From the NCBI GenBank assembly GCA_028015205.1, contig JAPWFG010000024.1, positions 682,001 through 746,000 of the forward strand: a stretch of 64,000 nt of DNA. The letters are read 5' to 3'. The DNA is from Mytilisepta virgata (Eukaryota; Mollusca; Bivalvia; Mytilida; Mytilidae). Below, piece after piece: positions 23,801-34,597 of this stretch. Position numbers and translations under genes: made by a program. The stretch's first letter is position 1, and every line of letters begins with the position of its first letter. The notes under the pieces were generated by a model, which saw nothing but the letters and a program-made list of their open reading frames with translations, did not search any database and was not told the origin of the DNA.

Positions 23801-24240
23801 GACCTACCGACCCTATTTTTTTTCAGCATGTGACAGTAAACTCACATATTTTTTTTTTTGGCCTAATTGTTTTTCTGATGATTAGAAAAAAGAGAATGGG
23901 TTATCTCTCTTTGTACAATGTACATTGAAACCGTTTTAACATGTCATTTAATTGCTTTTTTTCTCAACATATTTTAAAAAGACTCACTGAAGATAGAATT
24001 TAATATTTTAGAATAAAAATTATACACACGTTTTACGATAAATGCAAGTGTTACAGTTTTTATTTTTCTTTGAAAAATTGATACATTATAGAGTTTAATG
24101 TTGCTTTCTTTCTTTCGAATGCAGTTGATTTATGTCTACTTCGAATCGTAATTTCATGAACATTATTTGACCTGAAGATTCATATATTGCGCGAATACAG
24201 CCAACAAAACCCTAATTTGGGGTTTTAGCCAACCGATAAT
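23245..24240. mobile_element. P-family element interrupted by a MITE
   Basis: The left side has ATAATACCCTAAAATACCC and TAATTGGGGTTTTTG; the right side has AATCGTAATTTCATGAAC (near 24150) and ACCCTAATTTGGGGTTTTAGCC. These match the ends and the sub-terminal block of the P element at 14021-16205. A Harbinger-like MITE (23309-23863) is inserted in it. A further internal P block (GGTAAAGCCACCCTATGTG) stands alone near 24427, so a second broken copy probably follows at 24330-24470; the 114-codon frame there is not a gene. Confidence 0.55.
23309..23863. mobile_element. Harbinger-like MITE
   Basis: The left end GGCC, A-tract, TATGTGTGTTTACGGTCAC faces a right end reading GTGACAGTAAACTCACATA, T-tract, GGCC. 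These are inverted termini of about 33 bp. The trinucleotide TAA stands directly outside both ends (23306-23308 and 23864-23866). GGCC ends with a TWA duplication are the pattern of PIF/Harbinger. The ACCGACC.ACCGACCCTA words are sub-terminal on both sides. A long A run (about 23758-23798) and a GC-rich block with GTCACCGGTACCGGTA lie inside. No transposase. Confidence 0.75.
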
Positions 24241-24469
24241 GCATGTTGTGGACGTTTTACAGGTTCGGGAAACACATAATTGAAGTATTTACCATAATTG
24301 GGCGATGTTGTAAAGAATTGTGGTATATTGATGTATTTGGACGTAAATTGCACTTATATAATTATTCATTGCAAACCAAGAGTACATCTGACAACAGACA
24401 AGATTTTAAACATAATTTATCCGAAGGTAAAGCCACCCTATGTGAATACCAAATGTACATACATGTATG

Positions 24470-26030
24470 TTTCCTCGACAGTCATCGTATGGTGAGAATA
24501 AATGAAAAAACAAACACTATTACACTGTATTCGTATATGACATGTTTTCAGTTTGATATAAACAAATTAAAGGGTCAAGTAAGTTAAAGTAGATTTAATT
24601 TGACATAGTTGTGGACAAAGATCCATACTGTTTTAATAAGAAAGATTTTATTCTCTTCACATTCTTCTGCCGCTCGATTAAAAATCCCCTATTTACGTTT
24701 TTAATGTTTTTATTTACTACCAGAAATCTATGATTACAAAGTTAAATGTATGATGATACATGTAGATTATTTTTATATTCGTCATATAAAAAATCTTTAT
24801 AAAATTTAATGTTTTTAATGTAATTAAGTATATATTCAAAAAAACTTCATTTACAAATGTATGATACATGTACAAAGTGTTAAAACCTTTTGATGTTATA
24901 AAAGTACATGTACACTGTACATTTTTTCGATGGATTTCGATATTTTCTATGAATCATACATTCTTTATTTTTTAACATTTTTTAGGTAAATCGATAACTT
25001 CCGATCACAAGTGACTAAGGCAATTTTCTTACATTCATAACAAATTTTAATACTCCTACTATGTCCATACATTAACTATTAATTTCAACTTGAGAAAAAA
25101 ATTAAAATAAATGCACTCGAACTTCCTGAAAGGAGAAAGAGGTCAAAGGAAGTTGAATGTGCGCATTTTATGAAAGTAAAGATTAAAAAAAAACAACAAC
25201 ATATTGACTTGTAGATAATTCAGTTTCAGATTTTCACACATTCATAAAAAGTATTATTCATTATAAAATATTCATAAAATATACACATATTTCACATGTG
25301 TTTAGAAAATTATAAACAAATGTAAGAACCGCACTCTCAATAAAGTTATGAGAGACCGTAAATTTCTTTAAAAAAAACGTTTATTCAGTATGCAACTAAA
25401 ATTACAGAACCTTTTTTAATATTCAGAGAATTATCTTTATAGCTATTCATTAATTTTAAAGAACATTCAGTATTTCTAAACATTTATTAAACAGTTAAAG
25501 GCAAAATCACTTTCAGTTTGGCGTATCATTGAAACAACAAACAACTAAAGGTTCATAGTACATAGCTACAGAGCGTTAATAACCCGGCGCCATTATAACC
25601 GTATCCGTTTGATACTGTCTGACCTCTTTATTTATACAATAGTTGCTTATATAGAGGGCCTCTATATAAGCAACTATTGTGTTTATTTCATTGAAAAATA
25701 TAAATCTGCTGGGTGTGGGTTCCTTACATGTACATGTATGTTGAATACCTCATGATGACCTCTGGATGTGTGTTTATGTTTCTGTCATTACTTTTTGATG
25801 AGTATGATGGTATATTGTACATTCATGGAAGTTCCCCATATATATTCTTTTTTCTACTTCAAGCAGTACTGACAATAATTTATTATTCGAAATATACATA
25901 CCTACTAAGTACATAAAAAGGCACCCTGTTATATAATTTTACAACAATACTTTTTGAGCAAGTATTGTTTTTATTTCATTGAAACCAAAATTTCATCTAA
26001 AAATGTCTAGAATTTAATGAACAACTGCCG
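24470..26030 (+). other. Intron 3, distal part
   Basis: Very AT-rich intron DNA with several ACATGTACA-type words. The only structure is the palindrome at 25636-25680. No exon candidate with Ig-like motifs was found in any frame. Confidence 0.45.
25636..25680. repeat. Almost perfect 45-nt palindrome
   Basis: ACAATAGTTGCTTATATAGA is followed by a GGGCC centre and then by its exact complement, ending TAAGCAACTATTGT. The arms are ~22 bp with no mismatch and no loop beyond the centre base. It is a cruciform-prone site; a fold-back remnant or the fusion of two ends is possible. Confidence 0.85.
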
Positions 26031-26058
26031 TTTTAAAAGGGGGACGTAACTCTAAATT

Positions 26059-26119
26059 GCAAGCAGGCATTGCCGTGTGGTAATGCCCACGGGCATTATC
26101 ATGATAATGCCTGCTTGGC
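26059..26119. repeat. Short hairpin element (~60 bp)
   Basis: GCAAGCAGGCATT on the left pairs with AATGCCTGCTTGGC on the right, and TAATGCCC with GGGCATTATC in the middle. It lies ~130 bp before exon 4. Confidence 0.6.
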
Positions 26120-26247
26120 ATTTTAACGCAGATTAATAAATACCACATGACCATGTTTGAACCAATAAAAACAACTAAATTTTCTCTGATATGAAATAAT
26201 AAATGTTAAATACATTTACATTGATATAAACATGATTTCTTTATTAG

Positions 26248-26499
26248 ATGAGCCCATCGTTAAAATCAGTGAAGTTTCCCCTTCCTCCCCGGAAGTAGGA
26301 GATGACGTCACTTTGAAATGTTCCATAGACAGTAATCCAGTGGTAACTTCAGTTGAATGGACAAAAGAATCAGAGGTTTTGTCAACATCATCGAATCTAG
26401 TCATAAAAAATGTCGGAGAAGGCACCAACGGTCTGTACCAATGTACTGCAAAAAATACTGTCGGTTTCTCATGGGATGAAATAGAGATATCAATAAAGG
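26248..26499 (+). CDS. Ig receptor exon 4: membrane-proximal Ig-like domain
   Basis: The acceptor is TTTATTAG and the donor G|GTAGGT; 252 nt, phase 1 at both ends. It encodes residues 218-301. The opening (Y)EPIVKISEVSPSSPEVGDD is the A-strand and linker of a C2/I-set Ig domain. Core residues are Cys in VTLKCSI, Trp in VEWTKE, and NGLYQCTAKNTVG, where the F strand has NGLYQC in place of DSGxYxC. Length and the run of hydrophobic strands fit a compact I-set domain. Overlapping frames on either strand are shadows. Confidence 0.88.
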
Positions 26500-27190
26500 G
26501 TAGGTTTAATAAATATGAACTTGCAACCTTCTTCCACACAACAAAACAGTTGATTGGTATCAAATATTAAACAATATTCAGTCGATCAACGGTAACTTGC
26601 CCGAGACTAGTAAAGCATTAATTATACTCGCAGGGTACATCTTACCACCTGTCACATAACTCCAGAATGACAACTCTTTTAGATAACCAGGGTGTCAATT
26701 GTATAACTTATTCTTTGTTTATTTGTTCTGTTTGGATAATGGATAATTTATCATCGAATTAAAGGAATTCTATCTTTCATATCGTTGAAGGTGGTATAAA
26801 AAATATTTGAGTCGACGAGACAAAAAATTATAGGTATGAACACGGGAAGAGATTGACAATTCTATAGAGGTCGAGTAAATGTTTCTATGATACTCGTTTA
26901 TTGAGGTATTTTTTAATTACGCCAGTTAAATGATTTGGCACTTGTAGCAACTGTAATTTGTCTTGTGGTGAGGCTTTAATACATCTTCTAAGACAAAACT
27001 ACTATTCCAAGATTAATTTATTACAATGCGACGTTGTATTGAATATACCTCGGAGGGCCGTAGCCAGATAGGTCTATATCGGATTTATTCAATGATACTT
27101 TATAAAGTGCAAATAATAGGTTTTAATTATTTGGAAAGCGAGGGGGCGGGGGGAGGGAGGTGGGGGGTCAAATATTCTCTTGTCTAATCT
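26500..27190 (+). other. Intron 4, first part: no feature seen
   Basis: AT-rich intron DNA. A G-rich stretch with GGGGGCGGGGGGAGGGAGG near 27145-27172 is the only outlier. Confidence 0.4.
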
Positions 27191-27194
27191 AATC

Positions 27195-27352
27195 CTAGGA
27201 TTTTTTCAGTATAAGGACGTGAATAGTATATAGCATATTGAAAATAAACGCGTGAATACGCGTGTTTACGTTAAATATTTATTAAAAGTAAGTAATAAGA
27301 CATAAAAATGAATAAATAAATACAATTAGTATCCAGAAGTCGGGCCTCTGTG
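27195..27352. mobile_element. Single arm of the fold-back hAT-like family
   Basis: TAGGATTTTTTCAGTATAAGGACGTG, split by small changes, then AAATATTTATTAAAAGTA and CCAGAAGTCGGGCC.CTGTG follow the right arm of the element at 19894-20729 in the same order. The other arm is missing. The order and the CTGTG end make the relation clear; divergence is about 20-25 % by eye. Confidence 0.7.
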
Positions 27353-27559
27353 TCATTATCCGCGTTTTTAGAATAAGAAAGCCAGGGTGAAATTATCAAT
27401 GCACAACACAACCGGAACAATACAAAACATAACTGAACAGCGCTTAAATCTGGCATCCGCTGCTATACTTCATACCGGCATTTGAAACAAAGCATCATTG
27501 TACTAATTACTACATGCAATAGACATGTTACGAAATGGTATATACTTTATATCTACAGC

Positions 27560-27850
27560 AATTGACTATGTATATCTAAAACGTTGGATCTCCGGCATTG
27601 GACGTTATATCTACAGCGCTTGACTCTACATCTTCAGTGCTGGTCTTCATTTATACAGATCGAGATTGTGTATCTTCAGTGCTGAACTTTTTAAATCTTC
27701 CATGCTACATTTGAAATATAAATTGTATCTCTGGCGATAGACTTAGCATTTGAATCACTGGAGTTTAAGTCTTCAGCATTGAACTTATCGTGACCTTTAA
27801 TGCTGTGCATCATATGTTCAGCGCAAATTATAATTCTCTGGCGTTGCACT
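27560..27850. repeat. Degenerate minisatellite, ~20-25 bp unit
   Basis: The words ATCTTCAGTGCTGAACTT, ATCTACAGCGCTTGAC, ATCTCCGGCATTGGAC, TCTTCAGCATTGAACTT and CTCTGGCGTTGCACTT recur about a dozen times. They outline a unit close to (G)TATCTTCAGTGCTGGACTT. The units are heavily diverged. Confidence 0.65.
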
Positions 27851-29256
27851 TTAAAAACCACGCCTCTTCATTTGTATGAGAGTAACAGGGTTCAGTAAAA
27901 ATGTGACAAGGTATTCGCTGGTATCCCATCTGTTTCATACTCTGCATATTTTCAAACTATTTTCCATTGTAGTTACGATGCTATTTTTTTTTCGAAAAAT
28001 ATACCGATTAAAATCAAACAGTTGGGAGAATAACTCGGGCTCCATAGATACCGGGAATCCTAAACCCATGTATAAAGAGCCTGGATTCCTATACGTATGG
28101 AGTCTGCATTCCTGCTAGTGGAAACTAGAGTCATTTCAATGGAGCGTGGGGCCTACGAGGCGAGCATGAATTCCAATCACGTTTTTATAACTTCAGAGAC
28201 AGTAGCCCATTTATTGGGTCCTAGAGCCCAACACTAAAATTGCAATGGAGCTAGGTGCCTAGAGCTCCTGCTACCCCCCCCCCCAAAAAAAAAACAAAAA
28301 ACAAAAAAAAACAATGTATTTGCCATTTATACAGCATCTAATGAAGATGTCTTGTATCTGACTTTCTAGAAACCATTCCCTCAAAGTTTTATTTTGATCT
28401 GCAAACCTGTTCGGGAGAAAACGAGAATAAGACGATGAAGTATGACGACAGACGTGCAGTGATGGGCATAGCTCACATGGTTTTTCTTTCTATGCGAGCA
28501 AAAAACTCACATGAAGAAAGTAACATTCGAATAATCATATTCAGTATATATAGGTGTGTAAAACAGTTAAAAAATGCAATACACAACAAAACAAAACAAA
28601 ACAAAAAGCAAAAAAAAAAAAAAAAAAAAAGGAAAAATAAACAAAACAAACCCCCCCCCCCCAAAAAAAAAACCCACACACATAGATACGCACTTTCCCG
28701 TCTTATAATGACACACAATGATATTAGATAACGTTTAACATATCCAATGTTACCCGAAGACACTAGTTAAAATTAAGTCGCGTCTAGGATCACACAAAGG
28801 TTTAAAATTTTTGATACAGTACCCACATTTGAAGTCTAATTTGTCAACCTCGGTGTCGGGTATTTACATAAGTACCCTTTTCGTAACATGTCTTATAAAA
28901 ACCTATCCAGATTTAAATTACAATTAATCTACTGAGGCAAAATCATTTAATGGGTATGTTGATTCATATTCAATTCGATGATTTTAAAAATAAAATCACA
29001 GTTTCCGAACAACATTTCCCTATTCAAGTAACGTTTATGTCCCATATACATGATATAAGTTTAAAATAATCTTACCTACATTCAGCTATATACTTACTTC
29101 GTATAGCTCTGAAAACTACTAGTATGTTAAAAGCTACAATCAACGAATCGGATGTAAAATGTCTTTTCCCACGGTCATGACGGTGTAAATATTTGTGGTG
29201 TAGAGATTGGGCTGTACATATAAAGGTCATTACCATTCACAAACAAAAAATTATAC
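27851..29256 (+). other. Intron 4 segment with homopolymer runs
   Basis: It contains poly-C followed by poly-A near 28273-28310 and again near 28605-28670 (A20, then C12, then A9). The frames of 96-98 codons over the second run are artefacts of the homopolymers. 28430-28480 carries GACGACAGACGTGCAGTGATGGGCATAGCTCACATGG-like sequence (two short blocks), a solitary R-family right end. No exon seen. Confidence 0.45.
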
Positions 29257-29433
29257 TGTGGATTCATTAAAATTCGTTGTATACCAATTTTTGTGGTTTT
29301 CGTGGGTTCCAGTAAACCACGAATTAAAATATCCAACGAAAAATAATATTTTTACTTGAGATTAAGTGCACTGAAGTTTGAAACCACGGAGTTTTTGATA
29401 CTGACATATGATGAATCAGCTATATCCACAGAG
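29257..29433. mobile_element. Small element with CTGTGGAT ends
   Basis: The left end CTGTGGATTCATTAAAATTCG runs into TTTTTGTGGTTTTCGTGGG and AAACCACGAATTAAAATATCC. The right end GATGAATCAGC...ATCCACAG is roughly inverted to it. Internal words of the type CGTGGTTT / AAACCACG are complementary. This resembles widespread bivalve MITEs, but I cannot name a family. Confidence 0.45.
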
Positions 29434-29999
29434 AATACAGTGTTTCATGTAATTGTGTATACCGTAAAAGTAGTAAAATTGAAGATTTAATTCATTTCAT
29501 GAAGGACACTTATAACTACCAAACCATAACATTTTTTCTTTAAAGTATAATAGCCACAATGAAAGTAACGGTTTTGAAATTATATCAAAGAAAGATCACA
29601 ATCATTTTGCAATCTTAGAATTTCGGAAAATTATGAACATTTTCAAAAAGGGTTAAAGAGAAAAATCCAACAAATTAGAACCATTTGTGACACATTTTTA
29701 TTTTCATTTAAGAAATTAACCCTTTACTAAAGTGATAACTTGATGACTTTAAAAAAAGGTGGCTAACAAATGAAAGTTTTCAATATAGAAGTAACACAGG
29801 GCAAATAATATGAATAATCGAGCAGGTAGTTTTTTTTAGCTTAAACATGTGCATGTATATTTAAAATGTATTCTTTTGTTTAGATTTGATGGTTTAATGT
29901 AGGTTATAGTAACTTATATGTTAACTACATATTATTAATAGATCTAAGAATATTACTATCTAGATTAGTTCTAAGTAAATCAATGCTTTTGCCAAATTA
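29434..29999 (+). other. Intron 4 segment: no feature seen
   Basis: AT-rich DNA without recognisable repeat or exon. Confidence 0.4.
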
Positions 30000-30600
30000 G
30001 GTTCCAATTTTAGCTAAATATTATAGTATAGTCCTATTTTAAACTATGTTTGGCTGTGATGGCCGTCTTGGATGAACCGCCTCGGTGGTCTCGTGGTAGC
30101 GTGCTCGCCTCGAGTGCGGAAGGCCATCGGATATATTTGATAGAGGACCATATAAGGACCATTGCTGCCAGCATTAGTTCTAATTGGCTCAATTCAATTT
30201 CAGACCAGAAGATTTTAAGTGAATATATAGGGTCCTATGCTTAACTTAGTTCGTCTATGGCAGCCATCTTGGATGGCGATGCAGGTCATAAGATATATTT
30301 CTTAAAACCAATCACCAAAGGACCATTGATCAGTGCTGATGCAACGTTTTAATTGGCTAAGTGGTTTCAGACAAGAACATCTTAATGTGACCATCTAACA
30401 ACAATTGATGAAGTGGTTTTAGACAATATGGTCCTACGTTAATCTAAGATCGCCCACGGCGACGGTTCCTTGTCATTAGATACAATTCGAATAAAGGACC
30501 ATCTACGGACCATTGCTGCAATGTTTGGTTGCAATTGGCCGACAAATTTCAATCAAGAAGATTTTTATGTCGATTTTCGCATAATAGTTATTTTTTAAAT
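30000..30600 (+). repeat. R-family core array with foreign insert
   Basis: Degenerate ~160-bp R units: GTCCTATTTTAAACTATG, GGACCATTGCTGCC, TTCAGACCAGAAGATTTT, TATGGCAGCCATCTTGGATGG. The first unit is broken at 30076-30123 by a tRNA-like sequence. No conserved family ends are visible. Confidence 0.55.
30080..30123 (+). other. 5' half of a tRNA-like sequence
   Basis: CCTCGGTGGTCTCGTGGTAG then CGTGCTCGCCTCGAGTGCGGAAG reads like the acceptor-side, D arm and anticodon arm of a Gly/Glu-type tRNA. It includes a fair A box (TGGTCTCGTGGTAGCG). No T arm or B box (GGTTCGA) follows; R-family sequence resumes at GGCCATCGG. It could be a tRNA half, a truncated tRNA-derived SINE head, or a template switch. 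It is not a functional tRNA gene. Confidence 0.5.
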
Positions 30601-30604
30601 ATAA

Positions 30605-31730
30605 CAACTAGAGGCTCCCACGAAACAAACGTCTGTATAATTGGACATAATTCTGAACGAGGACAATCTAGTAACCATGGCTGCCAACCTTGGTTCTAAT
30701 TGGATGAGTGCTTTCAGACATGGAGATTTTTTAAATGAATTTTCCTATAGGGTCCTATGTTAAACTAAGTTAAGCTGTGGCGGCCATCTTGGTTGATCGT
30801 CCAAGTCATCGGAAACAGTTCTGAAAGAAGACCATCTAAAGAAAATTGCAGACAAGTCTGCTTCCAATTGGCCGTGTATTTTTTTTTTAAATTCATCCAC
30901 CCTTTTTTCTATTTTTAGTAACAGTACCAATGTCGGCCATCCCAGGACCATTCCACCAAAGTTTGGTCCCGATTGGCCAACATTTTTTAATCAACCAATG
31001 AGAAATAAGAATTGCCTATGACGCCATGTTTCGTTCCATTTGGCCAAGCGACTTAGCCAATCAAAAACAAAAACTGTGGATGAAGAACACATTTGTATTC
31101 CGATCGATAAAATGAGGAACCTTTATAAAGGACCTCCCATATATGCTTCCTGTCAAGTTTCGTTCCATTTGGCCAAGCAATTTTGGAGAAGTTTTTTTTA
31201 TATCAACCAATGAGAAACAAGAATTGCCCATGACGGACTTGTTTGTTGCTCGATCGGAACGAAATGAAGAAATTTTGTAAAGAACCTCCGATAGATGCTT
31301 CCTGTCAAGTTTCGTTCTATTTGACCAAGCTATTTCAGAGAAGATTGTTTTTATATCGGCCACTCAAAAACAAGAAATGCCCATGGCGGCCACATTTATT
31401 GTCCGATCAAGACGAAATGAGGAAACTTTATAAGGACCTCCCATATATGCTTTCTGTCAAGTTTTGTTCCATTTGGTCAAGCAGTTTCAGAGGAGAAGAT
31501 TTTTGAAAATTCAGCCAATCAGAAACAACAATTGCGGCATCTTTTTAGCCCATGATAAAATGAAGAGTATTTGTAGACGACCTGACAAACATCATTCCAG
31601 CAACGTTTAGTTCCAATTGGCCCAGTGGTTTCAGAGGAGAAGATCTTTAATGGAAAAGTTTACACCGGACGACGGACGCCAAGTGATGGCAATAGCTCAC
31701 ATGGCCTTTTTAGGCCAGGTGAGCTACAAA
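30605..31730 (+). repeat. R-family repeat, copy F (mosaic core)
   Basis: It begins AACTAGAGGCTCCCACG and ends with the clearest right end in the window: GGACGACGGACGCCAAGTGA, TAGCTCACATGGCC, TAGGCCAGGTGAGCT. The first half has the 160-bp unit type (TCCAATTGGATGAGTG, GGGTCCTATGTTAAAC). From about 30960 the second half has a different 150-bp unit marked by TGTCAAGTTTCGTTCCATTT at ~31148, ~31298 and ~31449. The two cores thus sit between one pair of ends. Frames of 63-100 codons here are repeat shadows. Confidence 0.75.
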
Positions 31731-32470
31731 CGGGTATATCCGTTAAAAAATAACAATCCAAAGATACCAATATTAGATATAGTAAATTTATACTATGCTG
31801 TATACGACGCATTTCAAGGAGTTACCTCTCATCAGCAGCATGACTAAAACTATGACCTATTGTAATAGGTTTCTGTGTTTAAACACAATCCGTTCAAACG
31901 TAAAGCGACCCTCTGTGAATGGTAAATATACATCCACTCCTTTGATGACAATAAATTTAACGACCACATACTATTCTTGAGTTTTTGGGTAGTTTTTTGA
32001 TTATTTGAAAAAAAATTGTCTTAGCATGTTTTAGCATGCGAGAAATGAAACCGAGCAACATTGAAAATGACACGTATAAATACTTTTTATTTCATTTAAT
32101 TTTTCTTTAAAATATTTTTAAAAGAATCGATTGAAAGGGAATTTAAATACGCACATTTTTTAAGATGATTTGCACAAAGATTACTTTTATAAATTCAAGT
32201 ATTTTAGTGCTTAATTTGCTTCTAAAATGGATACAATATCTTTCAAATGTTGCTCTATGTCTTTTAAGTTAAATTATATTGTGTCTAGTTCGTATCGTAT
32301 TTTCATGACAGTTAATTTGGCCTAAAGATTTACAAAAAACAAAAGGCTCCGAGAATGCACAATAAAAGAATAAAACCAATGCTCTAGATACCCTAATTGG
32401 ACTATAGCATTTTATGACAACTGGGAGTACAGTACGCCAATTGGGGTTGCTCCCCAACGTGGTACATGTA
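31731..32470. mobile_element. P-family element, left-truncated copy
   Basis: It holds ACGTAAAGCGACCCTCTGTG (near 31900), then TTCGTATCGTATTTTCATGAC (near 32290) and, at the right, TAGATACCCTAATTGGACTA ... CCAATTGGGGTTGCTCCCCAAC. Order and sequence follow the long P copy at 14021-16205. The left inverted end is missing or too diverged. No coding frame. Confidence 0.55.
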
Positions 32471-32750
32471 TAATGTATAACAGAATTCTTATCTCATTGT
32501 GAAATGGAAGTAAATATAAATGAATTTGAGTTTTATAAAAAATATTAACTGAGCTCGGATATGTCTCCTTATTGTAATGGCGCCGTATGTTTGGCGATTA
32601 CCCCCCCCCCCCCCTACCCCCCAAGTCTACTTCGTGTATCGTATGTGTTTATTTCTATAAACACTTCAGGTGAAATACAGGGCAAACCATGTTAAATATA
32701 TAATAGTAATGATGAAGTATGATGGATAAATAGTATCGTTATCATTGTAG

Positions 32751-32780
32751 GATTGCCAGCCCCCCGGAGTCAACAATTCA
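32751..32780 (+). CDS. Ig receptor exon 5: 30-nt stalk microexon
   Basis: It lies between TTATCATTGTAG and GTAAGTTATT, a full-consensus donor. The 30 nt are phase 1 on both sides and encode ten residues, G-LPAPRSQQF, with the flanking codons completed by the neighbours. Proline and lack of hydrophobicity suit a short extracellular stalk between Ig domain 3 and the membrane. Skipping it would keep the frame, so it may be a cassette exon. It is too short to be found as an open frame; it was chosen because phase, donor and position all fit. Confidence 0.68.
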
Positions 32781-32882
32781 GTAAGTTATTATAGGATAGA
32801 TGGTACACAAATAAAGTGACTGGTTTGAATGACATTTGAAAAACAATCACCTATAAAAATTCAGTCGCTTAGTATTTTTTAC

Positions 32883-33243
32883 TTAGGGACGAGATCAAAA
32901 GTTCAATGTAGGATAAAAAACTTAATTCAAATAGTTTGGGGGTGGGGGTAACATTTGATGCAAGTTTTGTTATCCGACATCGATTTTCGGATTGAAAAAT
33001 ACGGACTCAAGTTCGGCCCTAACATATGTTTGGATTTTACAGCAAATAAAAGCCCTCATATACATTGTTGAGGGAAAAAAGGACCCATGATACAAAAAGT
33101 ATACTCTCAAAGCATATGCTCATATTAGTCAATAAATTTTTCCCAAATTAAGTTAAAGGGGGGGGGGGGGGGGGGGGGGTCAGTGAGAAAACTATGTGAA
33201 TTAAGATTTTTATCCTACATTGAACTTTTGATCTCGTCCCTAA
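32883..33243. mobile_element. MITE with 47-bp inverted ends and a G22 tract
   Basis: TTAGGGACGAGATCAAAAGT at the left faces ACTTTTGATCTCGTCCCTAA at the right. The arms go on inward through TCAATGTAGGATAAAAA / TTTTTATCCTACATTGA and CTTAATTCA / TGAATTAAG-like sequence. Total length is 361 bp. A run of 22 G lies at 33158-33179. No coding frame and no clear target duplication. It sits in the short intron 5 between the stalk and transmembrane exons. Confidence 0.8.
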
Positions 33244-33662
33244 TCTGAATTTTATTGACACGATCTTTTAAATATATAAACGTATGTCGCTATGTGTACC
33301 AATACGACCTATACTTCATAAAAGTCATATAGCCTTTGACATTTCTTATTCCTGAGAAAAATTTACAAAAGAGGTGAGAGAAAAAAGTTTGCTAAAATCT
33401 TATATCTCAGACGAGGGTGACCTCCACTACACAAGTTATTCTTGCAATAATATAGCTAAAACATACATTGGACATATTACCAAAACAACTGAGTTCATGA
33501 AAATAATAAAGTAAAATAAGGAAAACTTTCCGCTGACTTCTCTCTGTTATATATTTTATTGATATTGCCGGAGGGATATATGATATAACGATACATTTTA
33601 AACAGAAAGTTAACAAACTTTTGTTCTTTTTAATCTTTTATTTTTACTTTTCTTAATTTTAG

Positions 33663-33773
33663 GTAGTCCTATAGGGATTGGTATATATATCATAGGATGT
33701 TCTGCTCTGATCATTGTCATACTAATGGCGACTGTTGTATACGTATTATTTAGAAACCGTGCAAAAAATGCCG
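33663..33773 (+). CDS. Ig receptor exon 6: transmembrane helix
   Basis: The acceptor is TTCTTAATTTTAG and the donor G|GTGAGT; 111 nt, phase 1 at both ends. It encodes residues 312-348: SSPIGIG, then a ~25-residue hydrophobic helix (IYIIGCSALIIVILMATVV, YVLF) and the basic stop-transfer RNRAK. This fixes the topology as N-terminus outside, C-terminus inside. It is the only transmembrane segment found in the gene. Confidence 0.85.
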
Positions 33774-34597
33774 GTGAGTTAATTAACAACTGATTATCTG
33801 TATCCTTACATATGTGTTTATTTCAAGTGGACATTGTTTTTTTCTTTATTTTACAGATTAAGTGACTGTGGTTTAATATGTGTCAATGTTTTGAGATTAG
33901 GTCCGTTTCTCATAATCAACGTATTTAGCCTATATTTTAATGTAAACGTATATATTGGAATTTGACATATGTCATCTGACCTTCATTTTATTCTAATGGT
34001 CCAGCGATGCACATCCATTATTCACCATTAGTCTTTTTTTGAAGAGCTAAGTTGGTTGTTAACTATATTTTGTCTGTTTATTCTTCTCAAAGAGTCTGAC
34101 AGCCATCCTTTGACTATTTCAAGTTTTCGTGTCTCAGTGGAATATATGTGATGACTGAACCATAATTGCTCTGTGTATTCATGGTAAGGTAATATAAGCC
34201 ACCTGACCTTTACTCATTTTCAATGTCCAGTGATTCACATCAAGGTTTTGTGATAAGGTCCGTTTTTCAGTAACTCCAATTGTACTGTATTTAGCAGGTA
34301 ATAGCTAATGTCTTTTCGTTTCCAACACTTGGGAGTTAATAAATCATGAAATTAAAACTCAAGGAAACCTTCGTTTGATGTTATTTTCCCCTGAAAGTAT
34401 GAGTAAACAATATTGAACAAGTAAGAATATTACAGGAATAATTGACATCAATAAAACTGGTATTCAAAATCTAATGGTAAAAGTATTTGGAACATACTTT
34501 ATAAAAGTAAAGGGTATTATCATGATTTATTTCATATCAAATAACATTTCTATATTCCCAGTTGATAAAAGGTGATCACGTGCCATTCATTATTATA
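33774..34597 (+). other. Intron 6, first part: no feature seen
   Basis: AT-rich intron DNA. No repeat family or exon was recognised. Confidence 0.4.

Noticed and set aside
24243..24587. 114-codon plus-strand frame
   Set aside because: It lies in P-family repeat sequence (contains GGTAAAGCCACCC) and has no domain or splice support.
28435..28763. 96-98 codon frames rich in Lys/Pro or Phe/Gly
   Set aside because: They are translations of poly-A and poly-C tracts.
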